Shown here: positions 1 through 9,028 of the stretch, piece after piece
Layout: every line of letters starts with the position of its first letter
How positions within the stretch are numbered: the stretch's first letter is position 1
Source: Halomonas sp. HAL1
GTDB taxonomy: Bacteria > Pseudomonadota > Gammaproteobacteria > Pseudomonadales > Halomonadaceae
DNA: 64,000 nucleotides
Direction of reading: 5' to 3'
Assembly (NCBI RefSeq): GCF_030544485.1
Contig: NZ_CP130611.1
Coordinates: 124,001-188,000 of the forward strand
The notes under the pieces: generated by a model
The model's database searches: none
What the model was told of the DNA's origin: nothing
Seen by the model: only the letters and a program-made list of their open reading frames with translations
Position numbers and translations under genes: made by a program

Positions 1-338
1 GCGGTTACTGCCAGCAGATGTATCAAACGTCCAGAGCACTCTTGGATGAAGTGACATTCCGCTGGATTCCAGTGGGCTTCATGGGAGAGGGCTCACTCCA
101 CCAGGCCGCACAAATTATTGACGCGGAGAACCCCGCTGAAGTGCTGGCCACTATAGAAAGAGGCGGCAGTGTTTCCGAATCCCCCAGTACCGAAGCTATG
201 AACATCGTGAGCGAGAACAGCAACCTGATCCAGCAGTTGGGAATCCGCTCCACACCGAATACGATCTACAAGGATGAAAACGGTGAAGCCCGCATCGTCC
301 GCGGCGCCCTTCGTGCAGCTGAAATCCGCAACCTGTAA
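1..338 (+). CDS. DsbC/DsbG-like thiol:disulfide interchange protein, C-terminal part
   Basis: The frame is open from the window edge; its first codons read GYC-QQ, and the partial codon before them ends in GC, which fits a CGYC thioredoxin-type active site cut by the edge. The remaining ~110 residues end with a typical thioredoxin-fold segment in which a cis-proline-like STPN precedes the last strand (residues about 78-81 from the first internal Met). DsbC-like isomerases are common in F-type transfer regions, where they help fold Cys-rich secreted Tra proteins such as TraN and TraU encoded later in this window. The N-terminus, including any signal peptide and dimerisation domain, lies outside. 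Good family call; its exact role is inferred. Confidence 0.75.
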   Translation, partial: GYCQQMYQTSRALLDEVTFRWIPVGFMGEGSLHQAAQIIDAENPAEVLATIERGGSVSESPSTEAMNIVSENSNLIQQLGIRSTPNTIYKDENGEARIVRGALRAAEIRNL

Positions 339-410
339 CCTCCCGCACCTTGAAGAAATGCGCCCTGTCTACCCTAGAGGGAGCCGGGGCGCCCAGCTAG
401 AGGGCACCCC

Positions 411-791
411 ATGTCTCTACAAGATCAACGCACTGCCAACATTGCGCGGCGAGCGCTTGAAGGAATGTTTCCACAGTTCGCCGTGAACCGCCTATTCCCA
501 CGTCAACCGCTCAAGGTAGGCCGCGGCACACGGGAGAAAACTGTTTACCCCTTTCGCTGGCTACACCGCCCCCTGACGCTTGAACAGACACGCTGGATCG
601 CTAACCGGTCAGTTGACTACTGGATGCGGTGGTTCATCGCTTTTGGCGTGTCCCTTTTCCTCTCTGTCAAACTAGGCCCTCCCTACGGGGCTTTTCTTCA
701 TTTTGGTTTTACGCTACTTGCTGCCTGGACCTTAATAGGTGTGGCCGTAGCTGTTGGAAGGAATAGGAAGACTCCGAGGATTGATGCATGA
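411..791 (+). CDS. Small membrane protein of unknown function
   Basis: 126 residues with a hydrophilic basic N-terminal half (rich in Arg, with QRTANIARRAL near the start) and two hydrophobic segments at about residues 74-91 and 93-116, so probably two membrane passes. It ends overlapping the next gene by four bases (ATGA), suggesting translational coupling. A GAGGG sequence lies just upstream of the ATG. No family recognised; the position behind a DsbC-like gene suggests a transfer-region accessory protein. Confidence 0.55.
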   Translation: MSLQDQRTANIARRALEGMFPQFAVNRLFPRQPLKVGRGTREKTVYPFRWLHRPLTLEQTRWIANRSVDYWMRWFIAFGVSLFLSVKLGPPYGAFLHFGFTLLAAWTLIGVAVAVGRNRKTPRIDA

Positions 792-1234
792 CACAAAGCA
801 ACGAACATTGGTTAGCCTCGTTGGGGCGGGTACTGACCGGGCGACGTAAGCAGTCGGTGGAGGCTAACCGAATTGATCCAAGTGATCCAGCCATCACGAA
901 GATGACGATTTCTCTGGCCCTGGATCTTCTTAATGAGGATCGATCGCATGAACGTTTCTCGCCGAGAGATCGCGTCTCATGGAAGTGGGGCATGAAGAAC
1001 AAGAGTGTGCCACTAGCCAGGCAAACCGCTGTTGTTCTAAAGGTCCGACAAGATCCCATCACCGATAGTACCCAGTCACCATCATCAACTTATTACGAAG
1101 AGCCCTTGGATGTGCTTGTAGGTATGTATACCCACGAGGGCATATTCAGAGAGCTATGGATAGATGGGCGTCGTCTTTGCTTGCTGACCGATCAACGCTT
1201 AAACAGCCCTAATGATGGCTCTTATGGGGCGTAG
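788..1234 (+). CDS. Hypothetical protein
   Basis: 148 residues, soluble and charged, start overlapping the stop of the membrane-protein gene (ATGA), followed eight bases later by the next gene. No signal peptide, membrane segment or motif that I recognise. The coupled arrangement of the three genes from about 411 to 1611 supports a real operon of unknown function. Confidence 0.5.
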   Translation: MTQSNEHWLASLGRVLTGRRKQSVEANRIDPSDPAITKMTISLALDLLNEDRSHERFSPRDRVSWKWGMKNKSVPLARQTAVVLKVRQDPITDSTQSPSSTYYEEPLDVLVGMYTHEGIFRELWIDGRRLCLLTDQRLNSPNDGSYGA

Positions 1235-1242
1235 GGTGAAGA

Positions 1243-1611
1243 ATGATTGATGCTAAGGGCGCCGCAGAAGGCCCGAAAATGTTCGATGAAATACTGACCA
1301 TTGTGGCTAAGGAGCAGCTTGGCTTGGATGGGAGCTACACAGTCTATGCGGTCGAAACGGAACAGATTGATGAGATCAACCTCGAGAAAGTGAAAGGCCT
1401 GGAAGACATCCATCTTCATTGCTTCACCGTAAAACTCCCCCCTGGCTTGGCTAGGGTTAGCCTTGCCCCTCGCGACGGTAATCAATGGCGTATGGATGAG
1501 GCAGTTCATGGGGTAGTGGATTATGGCCATGCAGCTCGAGAAACCCTGAGCGCCAGCCATGGTGGCAACGATCGCCGAATATACATCCCCTCCGTCAGTG
1601 GAAAACACTGA
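1243..1611 (+). CDS. Hypothetical protein
   Basis: 122 residues, soluble and acidic in the middle (EQIDEINLEKVKGLEDIH), with a GTGAAG Shine-Dalgarno-like sequence upstream of the ATG. Third member of the tightly packed 411-1611 cluster. No domain recognised. Confidence 0.45.
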   Translation: MIDAKGAAEGPKMFDEILTIVAKEQLGLDGSYTVYAVETEQIDEINLEKVKGLEDIHLHCFTVKLPPGLARVSLAPRDGNQWRMDEAVHGVVDYGHAARETLSASHGGNDRRIYIPSVSGKH

Positions 1612-1663
1612 ATGCATGGGCTTGCCTAAAGAGATATAATTCATCGTCTGGTATAGATACAAT

Positions 1664-1918
1664 ATGAATAGATATGACAGCCGACTGGACCAGCTGAATG
1701 AGCTTCCCCTCACCAAAGAAGATAAACACTTCATACTTCACTGCCTTCGTGAAGGAGGTGTGGTTGATTATCCACCCGTACTCGCGGCATACCAGGCGTG
1801 CTGGCACAATGCGGCCGAATCAGCCACTGTTCCGCAAAGAGATAACGTGGGGAGGAGGGCAGCTAACACCTTTCTGCGAGAGGCTTTGGGTGTTGAAGCA
1901 CTTGGCCATCCCAGGTAA
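1664..1918 (+). CDS. Small hypothetical protein
   Basis: 84 residues, soluble, with no membrane segment. A TATAAT-like sequence lies at 1636-1641 upstream, so it may have its own promoter. An overlapping frame at 1698-1952 is the same length and I consider it a shadow. Function unknown. Confidence 0.4.
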   Translation: MNRYDSRLDQLNELPLTKEDKHFILHCLREGGVVDYPPVLAAYQACWHNAAESATVPQRDNVGRRAANTFLREALGVEALGHPR

Positions 1919-1997
1919 CTGGCCATCAGTCCGCCAGCGGTATCTAGGGTAGGGGAGGAGGAGTTATACCGTTATCTTTTGCTTACCTTCTATTAGG

Positions 1998-2045
1998 TGG
2001 CATCTTTCCCCCTACCTAAAAGCATGAAACCACAGGGGCCTCATC
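1998..2045 (+). promoter_or_regulatory. Degenerate copy of the shared leader element upstream of rdgC
   Basis: Contains CCCCTACCTA, then GAAACC, a tiny CC-ACA-GG stem and the start codon. This matches blocks two and three of the leader family described at 14264-14321, but without a GTCA block, with two extra bases of spacing and without the GAGAGGAG tail. Probably a diverged member. Confidence 0.35.
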
Positions 2046-2987
2046 ATGTTCGACAATGCATTGTTATACCGCGCTCATAGCTCATTTCCTGAGTCAGAAG
2101 AAATGACCAACCTCATTCAAAAGCACCTTTTCCGAGGTTGTGCTCCCACTGAGGCCAGAAGGGTAGGGTGGGCGGCGGTTTGTGGTGAAGTATTAACATA
2201 CTCCCTCCAGTCTCAATATCTCATTCTTCGCTTTCGCCGGCAGGAGCGTTTGCTCCCGGCTGCTGCGGTAAAAGAACTGGTGGAGGAGAGGGCGGCTGAA
2301 ATGGAGAAGGCCTCAGGTAGCCCACTGCGTCAAGCGGAGAAAAAGCTACTCAAAGAGCAAGTCTACGAAGAGCTACTACCCACCGCACTGAAGCGCACCG
2401 GGCATTTCCTTGTGGCTATCGACATCAAGCGGAACTGGATTCTCGTTGACGCAGCAAGCCGAAAGAAAGCCGAAGAGGCTCTTGACCTGCTGCGTCTCAC
2501 GCTGGGGTCGCTCAAGGTCACGCCACTAGCTACTCGCGATCGGCCCACAGCTTTGATGACCCGCTGGCTGGCTACCCCATCTGAGCGTGCTCAAGGCTGG
2601 ATGCTTGGCGAGTCTTGCCAGCTCGAATCCCCTTCTGGTGACGATGGTGTAATTAAGGTTTCAGCGGTCGATCTCGATAGCGACGAGATACAGCAGCACC
2701 TTGATGGTGGCCGCATCTGTTCAGCGCTCTCGATTGCTCGGAAAGGCCAGCTGGCGATGCAGCTTCTGGATGATCTAGCCCTAAAGAAGATCAAATTCGA
2801 TGACGCACTGCTTGAGCAGGCTGACTCGGGTGATGATGAAGCATCAAAGTTTGATACGGATGCTCATATTCACATCCCAGCTCTTGCGGCCGTTGCTGAG
2901 GAGCTGATAACCCTTCTGGGGGGTGAAGTTGTCCCTACGCTAGAGGATGCCACTGAAAAAGCTGTTCAGGCATCTAAAGCAGCCTGA
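2046..2987 (+). CDS. rdgC: Recombination-associated protein RdgC
   Basis: 313 residues, close to the ~300 of chromosomal RdgC. The N-terminal MFDNALLYR-like opening, the central block around VAIDIKRNWILVDAASRKKAEEA and the LGSLKVTPL segment are characteristic of the family. RdgC forms a ring-shaped dimer that binds DNA without sequence specificity and restrains RecA. On plasmids it often accompanies other recombination genes, here ERF, RadC and SRAP genes further along. It is followed by the partition genes. Confidence 0.9.
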   Translation: MFDNALLYRAHSSFPESEEMTNLIQKHLFRGCAPTEARRVGWAAVCGEVLTYSLQSQYLILRFRRQERLLPAAAVKELVEERAAEMEKASGSPLRQAEKKLLKEQVYEELLPTALKRTGHFLVAIDIKRNWILVDAASRKKAEEALDLLRLTLGSLKVTPLATRDRPTALMTRWLATPSERAQGWMLGESCQLESPSGDDGVIKVSAVDLDSDEIQQHLDGGRICSALSIARKGQLAMQLLDDLALKKIKFDDALLEQADSGDDEASKFDTDAHIHIPALAAVAEELITLLGGEVVPTLEDATEKAVQASKAA

Positions 2988-3092
2988 AACCTACCCATTT
3001 CCTGCGTTTGGCTTGGCTCTGTCCAGGCCTTTTTTATGCGCTAGATAGCGCGGTTTATACTATTTGCCGTATCAGTTTATGTGGATTATCAT

Positions 3093-3108
3093 GTTTCGCA
3101 TGCGTAAC
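3093..3108. promoter_or_regulatory. Candidate parS/ParB-binding palindrome, copy 1
   Basis: GTTTCGCATGCGTAAC is a near-perfect 16-bp palindrome 75 bp upstream of the parA start. Near-identical copies (GTTTCGCATGCGGAAC) occur at 8222-8237 and 40511-40526. Its shape and position fit a plasmid centromere/operator for the adjacent ParB; ParB binding is inferred, not shown. Confidence 0.6.
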
Positions 3109-3182
3109 TTGGCAAGGATCGCCACCGTTTGCACAAGGACATTCTCAACCTGTCTTTTTCCAGGTCGGCTACCGGGAACACC

Positions 3183-3959
3183 ATGACCAAAATAATCAGT
3201 TTCTCCAATCAGAAAGGCGGGGTCGGAAAATCGACCATTTGCCTTCAAACAGTCTTCTACCTCGTGGAGGCGGGCTATCGCGTACTAGCAGTTGATTTCG
3301 ACCCGCAAGGCAACACCTCTAGCCGGTTGAGTCAGAGCGATGAGGCAACCTATACAGGCACTCCATCAGTCAGGCTGTTCGATGAGAACATGCATGAAAT
3401 CAAACCGATGAAGTGCGTGCGGGGAATGGATCTAATTTGGACCACCAAGAACGATCCAGAGCTATCCGAGATTGAGTCCCTACCGCTGAACTGTGTGGTC
3501 AACCCGATCACAAACCTGAAGGCCAGCGGCATATTGGACAATTACGATTATGTGCTGGTCGACTGCCCCCCTAGTCTGGGCCGTAAGCTGGTAGCTGCAC
3601 TCACGATGTCCACCCATGTCATTTGTCCTGTGCAAGTGAGTGGTTTCGCACTGGATGGCGTAGAGGGTCTGCTGAACACGATCATAAGCGTTCAGGAGGA
3701 ACTGAATCCCGAGTTGGAAAATACCGGCATGGTGATCAATAACCTCAAGCGCGGCTTCGAGGAGGACATGATCACACGAGATGAGCTTCGCAAGGCAGTG
3801 CCGGATCTGGTCTACAAATCTGAGATTGGCGTTCGCGGCCAACTCGACGTGGCCAATCTCAACGGCGTACCCGTTTGGAGCATTAAAAAGACATCGGCAC
3901 GAGAGGCTGGTAAAGAGATCCGTGCAGTTATCGAAGAACTCATGGAAAAGGTGGGCTGA
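3183..3959 (+). CDS. parA: ParA-family partition ATPase (IncC/Soj type)
   Basis: I chose the ATG at 3183, which gives the usual MTKIISFSNQKGGVGKST opening (258 residues). Features: the deviant Walker A KGGVGKST at about residues 10-17, the switch I DFDPQGN near residue 38, and the Walker B-like VLVDCPPS near 125. ParA ATPases form dynamic nucleoid-bound patterns that move ParB-parS complexes. No N-terminal HTH is present, so it is of the short, non-autoregulating type. The parB gene follows one base after the stop. Confidence 0.92.
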   Translation: MTKIISFSNQKGGVGKSTICLQTVFYLVEAGYRVLAVDFDPQGNTSSRLSQSDEATYTGTPSVRLFDENMHEIKPMKCVRGMDLIWTTKNDPELSEIESLPLNCVVNPITNLKASGILDNYDYVLVDCPPSLGRKLVAALTMSTHVICPVQVSGFALDGVEGLLNTIISVQEELNPELENTGMVINNLKRGFEEDMITRDELRKAVPDLVYKSEIGVRGQLDVANLNGVPVWSIKKTSAREAGKEIRAVIEELMEKVG

Positions 3960-3960
3960 C

Positions 3961-5130
3961 ATGGCATTAGGACAACTAGACAACCTACAGAGCCTTTCAC
4001 GCCGCTCTAAAGGCGCCAAGGAAGTATTGGTGCTGGATACAGCTGATGTGGTGCCGAAAAATGGCCAAGTTCGAGAGAAATTCGGCGGTATTGATGAGTT
4101 AGCCGACTCAATTAAGTCGCATGGCCAGGAACAGCCGATTATCGTATCTCCTAAGGATGCCAGCGGTAAGTATCGGATTCAGAAAGGTGAGCGTCGTTGG
4201 CGTGCATGTAAACAGGCTGGTGTGCCGGTTGAGGCGATCGTCAATAAAAAGGACCAGGGCGAGCTGGACGAGACAGCTGGCGAGCTGATTGAAAACATTC
4301 AGCGGGAAAACCTGACTCCGATGGAAATCGCCAAGGGGATTCAGAAATTCATTGACGCTAAGTGGAAGGCCGTCGATGTGGCTAAGCGCCTGGGCAAGTC
4401 GCGTGGTTATATCTCACAGCACCTATCGCTACTCAAGCTCCCCGAATGCGTACAGAAGCTCTACGAAGAAGATGTCACGGCTGACCCCGAATCGTTGAAT
4501 TCGCTAAGGCAGATTTATCAAATTGCGCCAGAGAAGGCTGAACGCATTTGCGAAAAGGCCTTGGTAGACGGAATCAGCCGGAAAGCCTGCCGTGAGCTGC
4601 TGAAACAGGCGAAGGATGGCACTCTGGCTGAAGACCCTGAAACAGCTCCCATGGAGCCTCAGGTGCCAGCGCCAGCTCTAGGGACGCATGATGACCAACC
4701 ACCACTGAGCAGATTCGACTCAACCCCCTCTGCTGGAAACTCTGGCATGGGAGACACTGCTGATGATGGCCAACCCGCAATGCCGCCTCAGATTTCCGAG
4801 AAAGAGGACTCCTCTCTTGGTAAGGGGGATGTTGCACAGGAAGAGTCACCGACACCTAAACCGGCCACTAATACTGAGCAACCCCAGCCCAAGAAGGTGG
4901 CTGGCGCCGAACTTGATACACCAGCGCCAGTAATGGCAAAGGAGCCCACCCGGGCTCGTATCGTGGTAGGCGTCACCGTGAAGGGCACACTACGTAGCGG
5001 CTTGCTACAGACTGATCGTATCGATCGCGAGCCTGGTTATTGCTGGGTTCGGCTAGATAATGATGAAAAAGACACACTGAGGGTAAGAGTCTCTGACGTT
5101 CAGCTACTTGGTGTCGAGGGTGAGGACTGA
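3961..5130 (+). CDS. parB: ParB-family partition/repressor protein, KorB-like
   Basis: 389 residues. The N-terminal ParB/CTPase domain (about residues 20-120) has the GERRWRAC motif; a central HTH around RLGKSRGYISQHLSLLKLP follows; then a Pro/Gln/Ser-rich linker (about 225-320); then a C-terminal segment around GYCWVRLDNDEKDTLRVRVSDVQL that resembles the SH3-like KorB C-terminal domain. This domain order matches KorB, which serves both in partition and as a global plasmid repressor. It starts one base after parA. The long disordered linker is unusual. Confidence 0.88.
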   Translation: MALGQLDNLQSLSRRSKGAKEVLVLDTADVVPKNGQVREKFGGIDELADSIKSHGQEQPIIVSPKDASGKYRIQKGERRWRACKQAGVPVEAIVNKKDQGELDETAGELIENIQRENLTPMEIAKGIQKFIDAKWKAVDVAKRLGKSRGYISQHLSLLKLPECVQKLYEEDVTADPESLNSLRQIYQIAPEKAERICEKALVDGISRKACRELLKQAKDGTLAEDPETAPMEPQVPAPALGTHDDQPPLSRFDSTPSAGNSGMGDTADDGQPAMPPQISEKEDSSLGKGDVAQEESPTPKPATNTEQPQPKKVAGAELDTPAPVMAKEPTRARIVVGVTVKGTLRSGLLQTDRIDREPGYCWVRLDNDEKDTLRVRVSDVQLLGVEGED

Positions 5131-5135
5131 CCTCT

Positions 5136-5417
5136 ATGCCGAGCCTATCGCGTGACACACAGCGAAAATACGACATCATCCGTGCTATTGACCACATGGA
5201 TCGCCCAAGCCTTCAGGACATCTCTGAAGCTACGGGCATCCCGGCTGGCACGGTTAAACGGCAGCTGACTTCGATCCGAGAGGAGTTTAAGGTAAAAATC
5301 CTCTTTATTCGTGACCCTAGCTCACCTGAAGGTGCAATGGGCTATTACGCACTCGAAGGCTGGGGAATCTTGGACCCAAACTCCTTTCGAGTGCATTTTG
5401 GAGACAGCACTTCCTAG
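5136..5417 (+). CDS. Small winged-helix DNA-binding protein
   Basis: 93 residues, beginning five bases after parB and therefore probably the third gene of the partition operon. Residues 10-50 (IIRAIDHMDRPSLQDISEAT, then IPAGTVKRQL) look like an IclR/MarR-type helix-turn-helix followed by a wing. Likely a DNA-binding regulator. The operon ends at a strong terminator immediately after this gene. Confidence 0.65.
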   Translation: MPSLSRDTQRKYDIIRAIDHMDRPSLQDISEATGIPAGTVKRQLTSIREEFKVKILFIRDPSSPEGAMGYYALEGWGILDPNSFRVHFGDSTS

Positions 5418-5429
5418 CCAACTCACACC

Positions 5430-5459
5430 CGGGGAGCATATAGCTCCCCGAATTTTTTC
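5430..5459 (+). terminator. Rho-independent terminator of the partition operon
   Basis: A CGGGGAGC/GCTCCCCG hairpin followed by AATTTTTTC, directly after the stop of the small winged-helix gene. Confidence 0.85.
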
Positions 5460-5477
5460 AAACCAGCCCCACCTTCT

Positions 5478-6545
5478 GTGCCAGTCAACACGGAGTCATC
5501 AGCAGTGACTGAACCCGATAACCCCCCACTGAATCTCATCAAGCAACCTGCTTCAATTGGTCATGAAGACGTAGTTAAAGAGCTTGCTACCTTGAAGATC
5601 GAGCTGGATAGATACGCACGTAAGACAATTGGGCAACCGTTGCTTAATGACATAGGGGACAATGATCGTGGAACCTGCGCACTACACCCTGATTCATTAA
5701 TGGCAGTGCTGATACCCTTTTTGAACTGGGAAGACCAGAATGGGCAGGCTTATCGAGCCTTTGTAGATCCGAAACATGTCGTTGGGACAAACATCAAAGG
5801 GCATCCTGAGAACGTGCCACCAGAGGAGGTGGTGAATAGGATCGAGCGCTACGCGACCTACTTTGGCTCAAGGGATAACGCCTTATATGTCTGGTACAAG
5901 CCACTTGGGCTATTCATTGCTCATGAGGGAAAACACAGGGTCGCATTTATGCGATCGCATGATCAGCCGGCTATAGCAGCGTGGGTTCAGGAAGCTGGTT
6001 ATCCGGCCCCATCTCGAATTACGATAATTGAGCCCAGCGATGATCGTGACGAATGGTTAGCAATGCTCGATGGTCGCTACATCCAGGTACTGCGGCGTCC
6101 GAACCTTGCCCGGAAAATACTTGATGCTTACGGCGTATCGACAGCGAGGTGGCAGAATATAGATCATCTACCTGATGAAAAGATGGTGCGATTGGCGATT
6201 TACGAGCGCCGGCTTCATCGACCAGCCAGAACGCGTAAGGAAATCGATAGAACACTTGATCTGCAGGCTCTTCTCGCTCGAATGGCCAAGGACAGTCAGG
6301 AGCAGTATTTTCATTGTCATGAACTCGGCCCATATCGCCTTGACTGGAAGCGCAATATTTTAGCGGTCGCTTGTCTGCTAATTGCTGGCGGTCTGTTCGT
6401 GATGTTCAATCATGAATGGGTGATCAGAGCAGGTATTGGCCTACTAGGCGTAGCCACAGGCATGATATTGAGTCATGAGGTACTGAGGTTCAAAGGGCCA
6501 AAAAAGCTGAGAAACCCTAACACCCTAGATAGGAGCCATCTGTAA
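5478..6545 (+). CDS. Hypothetical membrane-anchored protein with a ParB/Srx-like segment
   Basis: 355 residues if the GTG at 5478 is used. The middle contains LFIAHEGKHRVAFMRSH (about residue 145), which resembles the phosphate-binding signature of ParB/sulfiredoxin-like folds (GxHR). Two hydrophobic segments at about 292-308 and 316-333 near the C-terminus predict a tail anchor. It begins just after the partition operon terminator and has no near neighbour on the same strand. The fold similarity is suggestive only; the function is unknown. Confidence 0.5.
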   Translation: MPVNTESSAVTEPDNPPLNLIKQPASIGHEDVVKELATLKIELDRYARKTIGQPLLNDIGDNDRGTCALHPDSLMAVLIPFLNWEDQNGQAYRAFVDPKHVVGTNIKGHPENVPPEEVVNRIERYATYFGSRDNALYVWYKPLGLFIAHEGKHRVAFMRSHDQPAIAAWVQEAGYPAPSRITIIEPSDDRDEWLAMLDGRYIQVLRRPNLARKILDAYGVSTARWQNIDHLPDEKMVRLAIYERRLHRPARTRKEIDRTLDLQALLARMAKDSQEQYFHCHELGPYRLDWKRNILAVACLLIAGGLFVMFNHEWVIRAGIGLLGVATGMILSHEVLRFKGPKKLRNPNTLDRSHL

Positions 6546-6627
6546 GTACACGCCTCGGCCAGATTAGACTCCTAAGAAGCACCTTGCACGAATAGTCAGC
6601 GAGCTGGCCACAGGCCTGAGTTGGCTA

Positions 6628-7359
6628 CTATGATTCCTCTATGGCTGCCATCAATCCTGCCCAGGTACTATACAGCGCGTTTTCATAACTTTCGTCATCA
6701 AGGCTGCGTGCCAGCACGTCACTGGCGACAAGATCCAACTGCCTCTGAAGAGTTGCCACTGGAATAACCATCTCCGTGGTTTCCCATAGCTTCGGCTGTG
6801 AGCTGCGAGAATCAACTCGATAGCGGGACCAGTGCGGTGTAGCCTCCACCGAGCTGATAGTCTCAACTAATTGTGTCAAGCAATCAGGTGGATCTTGTTC
6901 ACCAGCCAGCTTCGCTGCCCTTTTCAGACTTCGCATAATCTGCCGTAGGTTATGCTCATCATATAGCGAGCCGCGAACCCGACTTGGTATCTTAATAGCC
7001 TGCCCAGGCGACGTGATCTGATTCCGGTTTTCAATAATTTCAAGACACCAATTTAGTAGCCTTTTTAGAATCAACTCCGCAGCGTGTCGCTGGAGATAAA
7101 AGGCTGGCAAACCTATTTCATCGAAGCTGCCTCGCGCACGCCCTTGCTCAACGAGCAATGTGGCTGCAGTAAGATAGGCACCCTCATATGATGGCTGGCG
7201 CCAAAAGCCACCCAAGCGAGCGATGCCATTCTCGAAATCACTTTCTATTAGGCTAGGATTCTTTCCGCCAACGAAAACACCTTGAGGATCGGTTGCAGGG
7301 TGACGGGAATAAAGAGGTCCAGTGCTCCATTTGACGCTCTCTCCTTGGTCGCTAGTCAT
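6628..7359 (-). CDS. Hypothetical protein, HEPN-like helical domain
   Basis: 243 residues. The segment LPAFYLQRHAAELILKRLLNW (about 84-104) and the later HNLRQIMRSL fit the helical pattern of HEPN-type proteins that carry a HAxELxLK signature. No clear RxxxxH catalytic motif is visible, so it may be non-catalytic. Its start overlaps the end of the upstream gene by eight bases. It is the last gene of the minus-strand integrase operon. Confidence 0.5.
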   Translation of the reverse strand: MTSDQGESVKWSTGPLYSRHPATDPQGVFVGGKNPSLIESDFENGIARLGGFWRQPSYEGAYLTAATLLVEQGRARGSFDEIGLPAFYLQRHAAELILKRLLNWCLEIIENRNQITSPGQAIKIPSRVRGSLYDEHNLRQIMRSLKRAAKLAGEQDPPDCLTQLVETISSVEATPHWSRYRVDSRSSQPKLWETTEMVIPVATLQRQLDLVASDVLARSLDDESYENALYSTWAGLMAAIEES

Positions 7360-7723
7360 TTACTGTCCTTTCCTGATGAATAAGGCAGTAGTCGCCCCGC
7401 AAGGCCACCCAGCGATCTGGTGTCGCTACAAGATGGCCACCATGGACTGGGTTCCGGCATTGGCGACCCTTTGTTGTCAGCTCAGCACACTGAGCCATAT
7501 ACCCGGCTGCTTGCCAGGAAAGGTAGTCTCCGCGAGTAATACCATAGACACTGGCAAAAGCCGCTGCCGGATCGCACAAGAACATCTCTAGCTGACTTGG
7601 CGTTAGCGTCACGGATATTTTTCCAGCAGGGCCATCGTGGCTGGCGCTGAACGTTATGCCACTGTCGGTCAGGCGTTGGATGACACCAATGACATGTGGT
7701 GAAGCGCTGTTCTGTTGTGTCAT
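7352..7723 (-). CDS. Hypothetical protein with a Cys/His cluster
   Basis: 123 residues. The C-terminal half has a CAELTTKGRQCRN...H...CLIH pattern (three Cys and several His), consistent with a small zinc-binding motif. It overlaps the stop of the tyrosine recombinase by four bases and the start of the next gene. Its place directly behind an integrase suggests it belongs to the same mobile module. Function unknown. Confidence 0.5.
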   Translation of the reverse strand: MTQQNSASPHVIGVIQRLTDSGITFSASHDGPAGKISVTLTPSQLEMFLCDPAAAFASVYGITRGDYLSWQAAGYMAQCAELTTKGRQCRNPVHGGHLVATPDRWVALRGDYCLIHQERTVND

Positions 7724-8676
7724 ATCCCTTTCATCGCCTCCTCCAGCCGCCTTTCCGCACTTCGGTCATAGCGTTGTGTGGTGACTAGGTTGGTATGGCC
7801 TAGAGCGTATTGCACGGTGAGAACGTCGACACCTCGATCCAGCATGTTCGTAGCGAAGGTGCGGCGAAAGTCGTGCGGCGCGCACTCCTTTATGCCCGCC
7901 TGAGCAGCCCTTTCTTTTATGATGAAGTACACAGCCTGGTCAGTAATACGAAGATCAGTAATCACACCATGTCGGCGCACTCTAGGGAACAGAGGCCCGA
8001 CATCCCGCCCCAACCGGGTTTGCCATGCCATGGCTTTCAGGAACGTTTCATTGGGCAGAAAGACGAGGCGTTCCTTGTTACCTTTGCCCAAAATCCTTAT
8101 CGATTGCCGGCCGCGGTCAATCATCTCGATGTCTATGGATACACTCTCTGATCGACGCAGCCCCGTGTTGACCAGTAAGTGGAGTAACACGGCATCTCGT
8201 TCCCCTTTAGGGGTCTCGTCTGTTTCGCATGCGGAACAAAGGGCTTGGATAGCTACATCATCAAGGTGTACGCCCTTTGGCAACCTCGAGCCTCTGACAG
8301 ACTTGAGATCGCTGATCTGATGATGGCTCTCACTGTCCATGCGACCCGCAACCCAAGCCTCACGCGCCACACCTTTCATCGCAGACAATGCGGTATTGAT
8401 GGTCGATGGAGCCTTGCCCAGCTCACTCATCATCTCGATGATTGAGCGCACATGTTCGCGGCGGATCAGATGCCACGGACAATTCTTAATGTCATGACCA
8501 CCGCTAAGGTAGGCAACTTGCTGGAGGTGCGATCGCATCGTAACGCGGCTACGGCGGGAACCAAGCCCCATAAGGTACGAGAGAGCGGGGTTTCCTTTGG
8601 CCTCTGTCAAAGTATTCGATGCTTCAGCAAGGCCCCCAGTGACGTTAGAAGGAATCATCGCTAGTGAATCAGCCAT
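7720..8676 (-). CDS. Tyrosine recombinase (XerD/phage-integrase family)
   Basis: 318 residues. An N-terminal core-binding SAM-like domain (about 30-120) is followed by the catalytic domain with all expected residues: the first Arg in NTGLRRSE, Lys in GKGNKER, HxxR in HDFRR, His in LGHTN and the nucleophilic Tyr in TTQRYD. It could act in plasmid dimer resolution or as the integrase of a mobile unit. It sits in a five-gene minus-strand operon (9331 to 6628) with overlapping ends. A candidate parS palindrome lies inside its coding sequence at 8222-8237. Confidence 0.9.
   Translation of the reverse strand: MADSLAMIPSNVTGGLAEASNTLTEAKGNPALSYLMGLGSRRSRVTMRSHLQQVAYLSGGHDIKNCPWHLIRREHVRSIIEMMSELGKAPSTINTALSAMKGVAREAWVAGRMDSESHHQISDLKSVRGSRLPKGVHLDDVAIQALCSACETDETPKGERDAVLLHLLVNTGLRRSESVSIDIEMIDRGRQSIRILGKGNKERLVFLPNETFLKAMAWQTRLGRDVGPLFPRVRRHGVITDLRITDQAVYFIIKERAAQAGIKECAPHDFRRTFATNMLDRGVDVLTVQYALGHTNLVTTQRYDRSAERRLEEAMKGI
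8222..8237. promoter_or_regulatory. Candidate parS palindrome, copy 2 (inside the recombinase gene)
   Basis: GTTTCGCATGCGGAAC, identical over 16 bp to the copy at 40511-40526 and one base different from the copy upstream of parA. Three such palindromes in 64 kb are not expected by chance. Its location inside a gene is not unusual for parS. Confidence 0.5.
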
Positions 8677-8992
8677 TCCCGGGGCTCCCTTCTAAGCCGG
8701 CGATGTGTTGCTGCAAATAATCAGCCTGGCCTGCAGAGCACACAACAATATCGAGCAAATCCCCACCTTCATGCATCACCTCGTGAAAATCTGATGCACC
8801 TGGCGACGACTCGACGTAGACTCGCTTGCGGCGCAGCCCGCCCGGGAGCGTTAAGCTCAAGTGCTCAAGAACTGCATCGGCGTCCTCTAGGACGCCAACA
8901 ATATCGCCCGTATCACGGACGATGGCCATGAAGTCGTTGGTAGTGATGACCGCATATCCTGCGCGGGGTGGCATAATCAAGTGATCAAACAT
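8669..8992 (-). CDS. Hypothetical protein
   Basis: 107 residues, acidic, with no membrane segment. Its stop overlaps the recombinase start by eight bases, so the two are probably co-translated. No motif recognised. Confidence 0.5.
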   Translation of the reverse strand: MFDHLIMPPRAGYAVITTNDFMAIVRDTGDIVGVLEDADAVLEHLSLTLPGGLRRKRVYVESSPGASDFHEVMHEGGDLLDIVVCSAGQADYLQQHIAGLEGSPGNG

Positions 8993-9028
8993 CCAATTGC
9001 TCCCTTGTGGTTGTGATTTTTCCCCTGG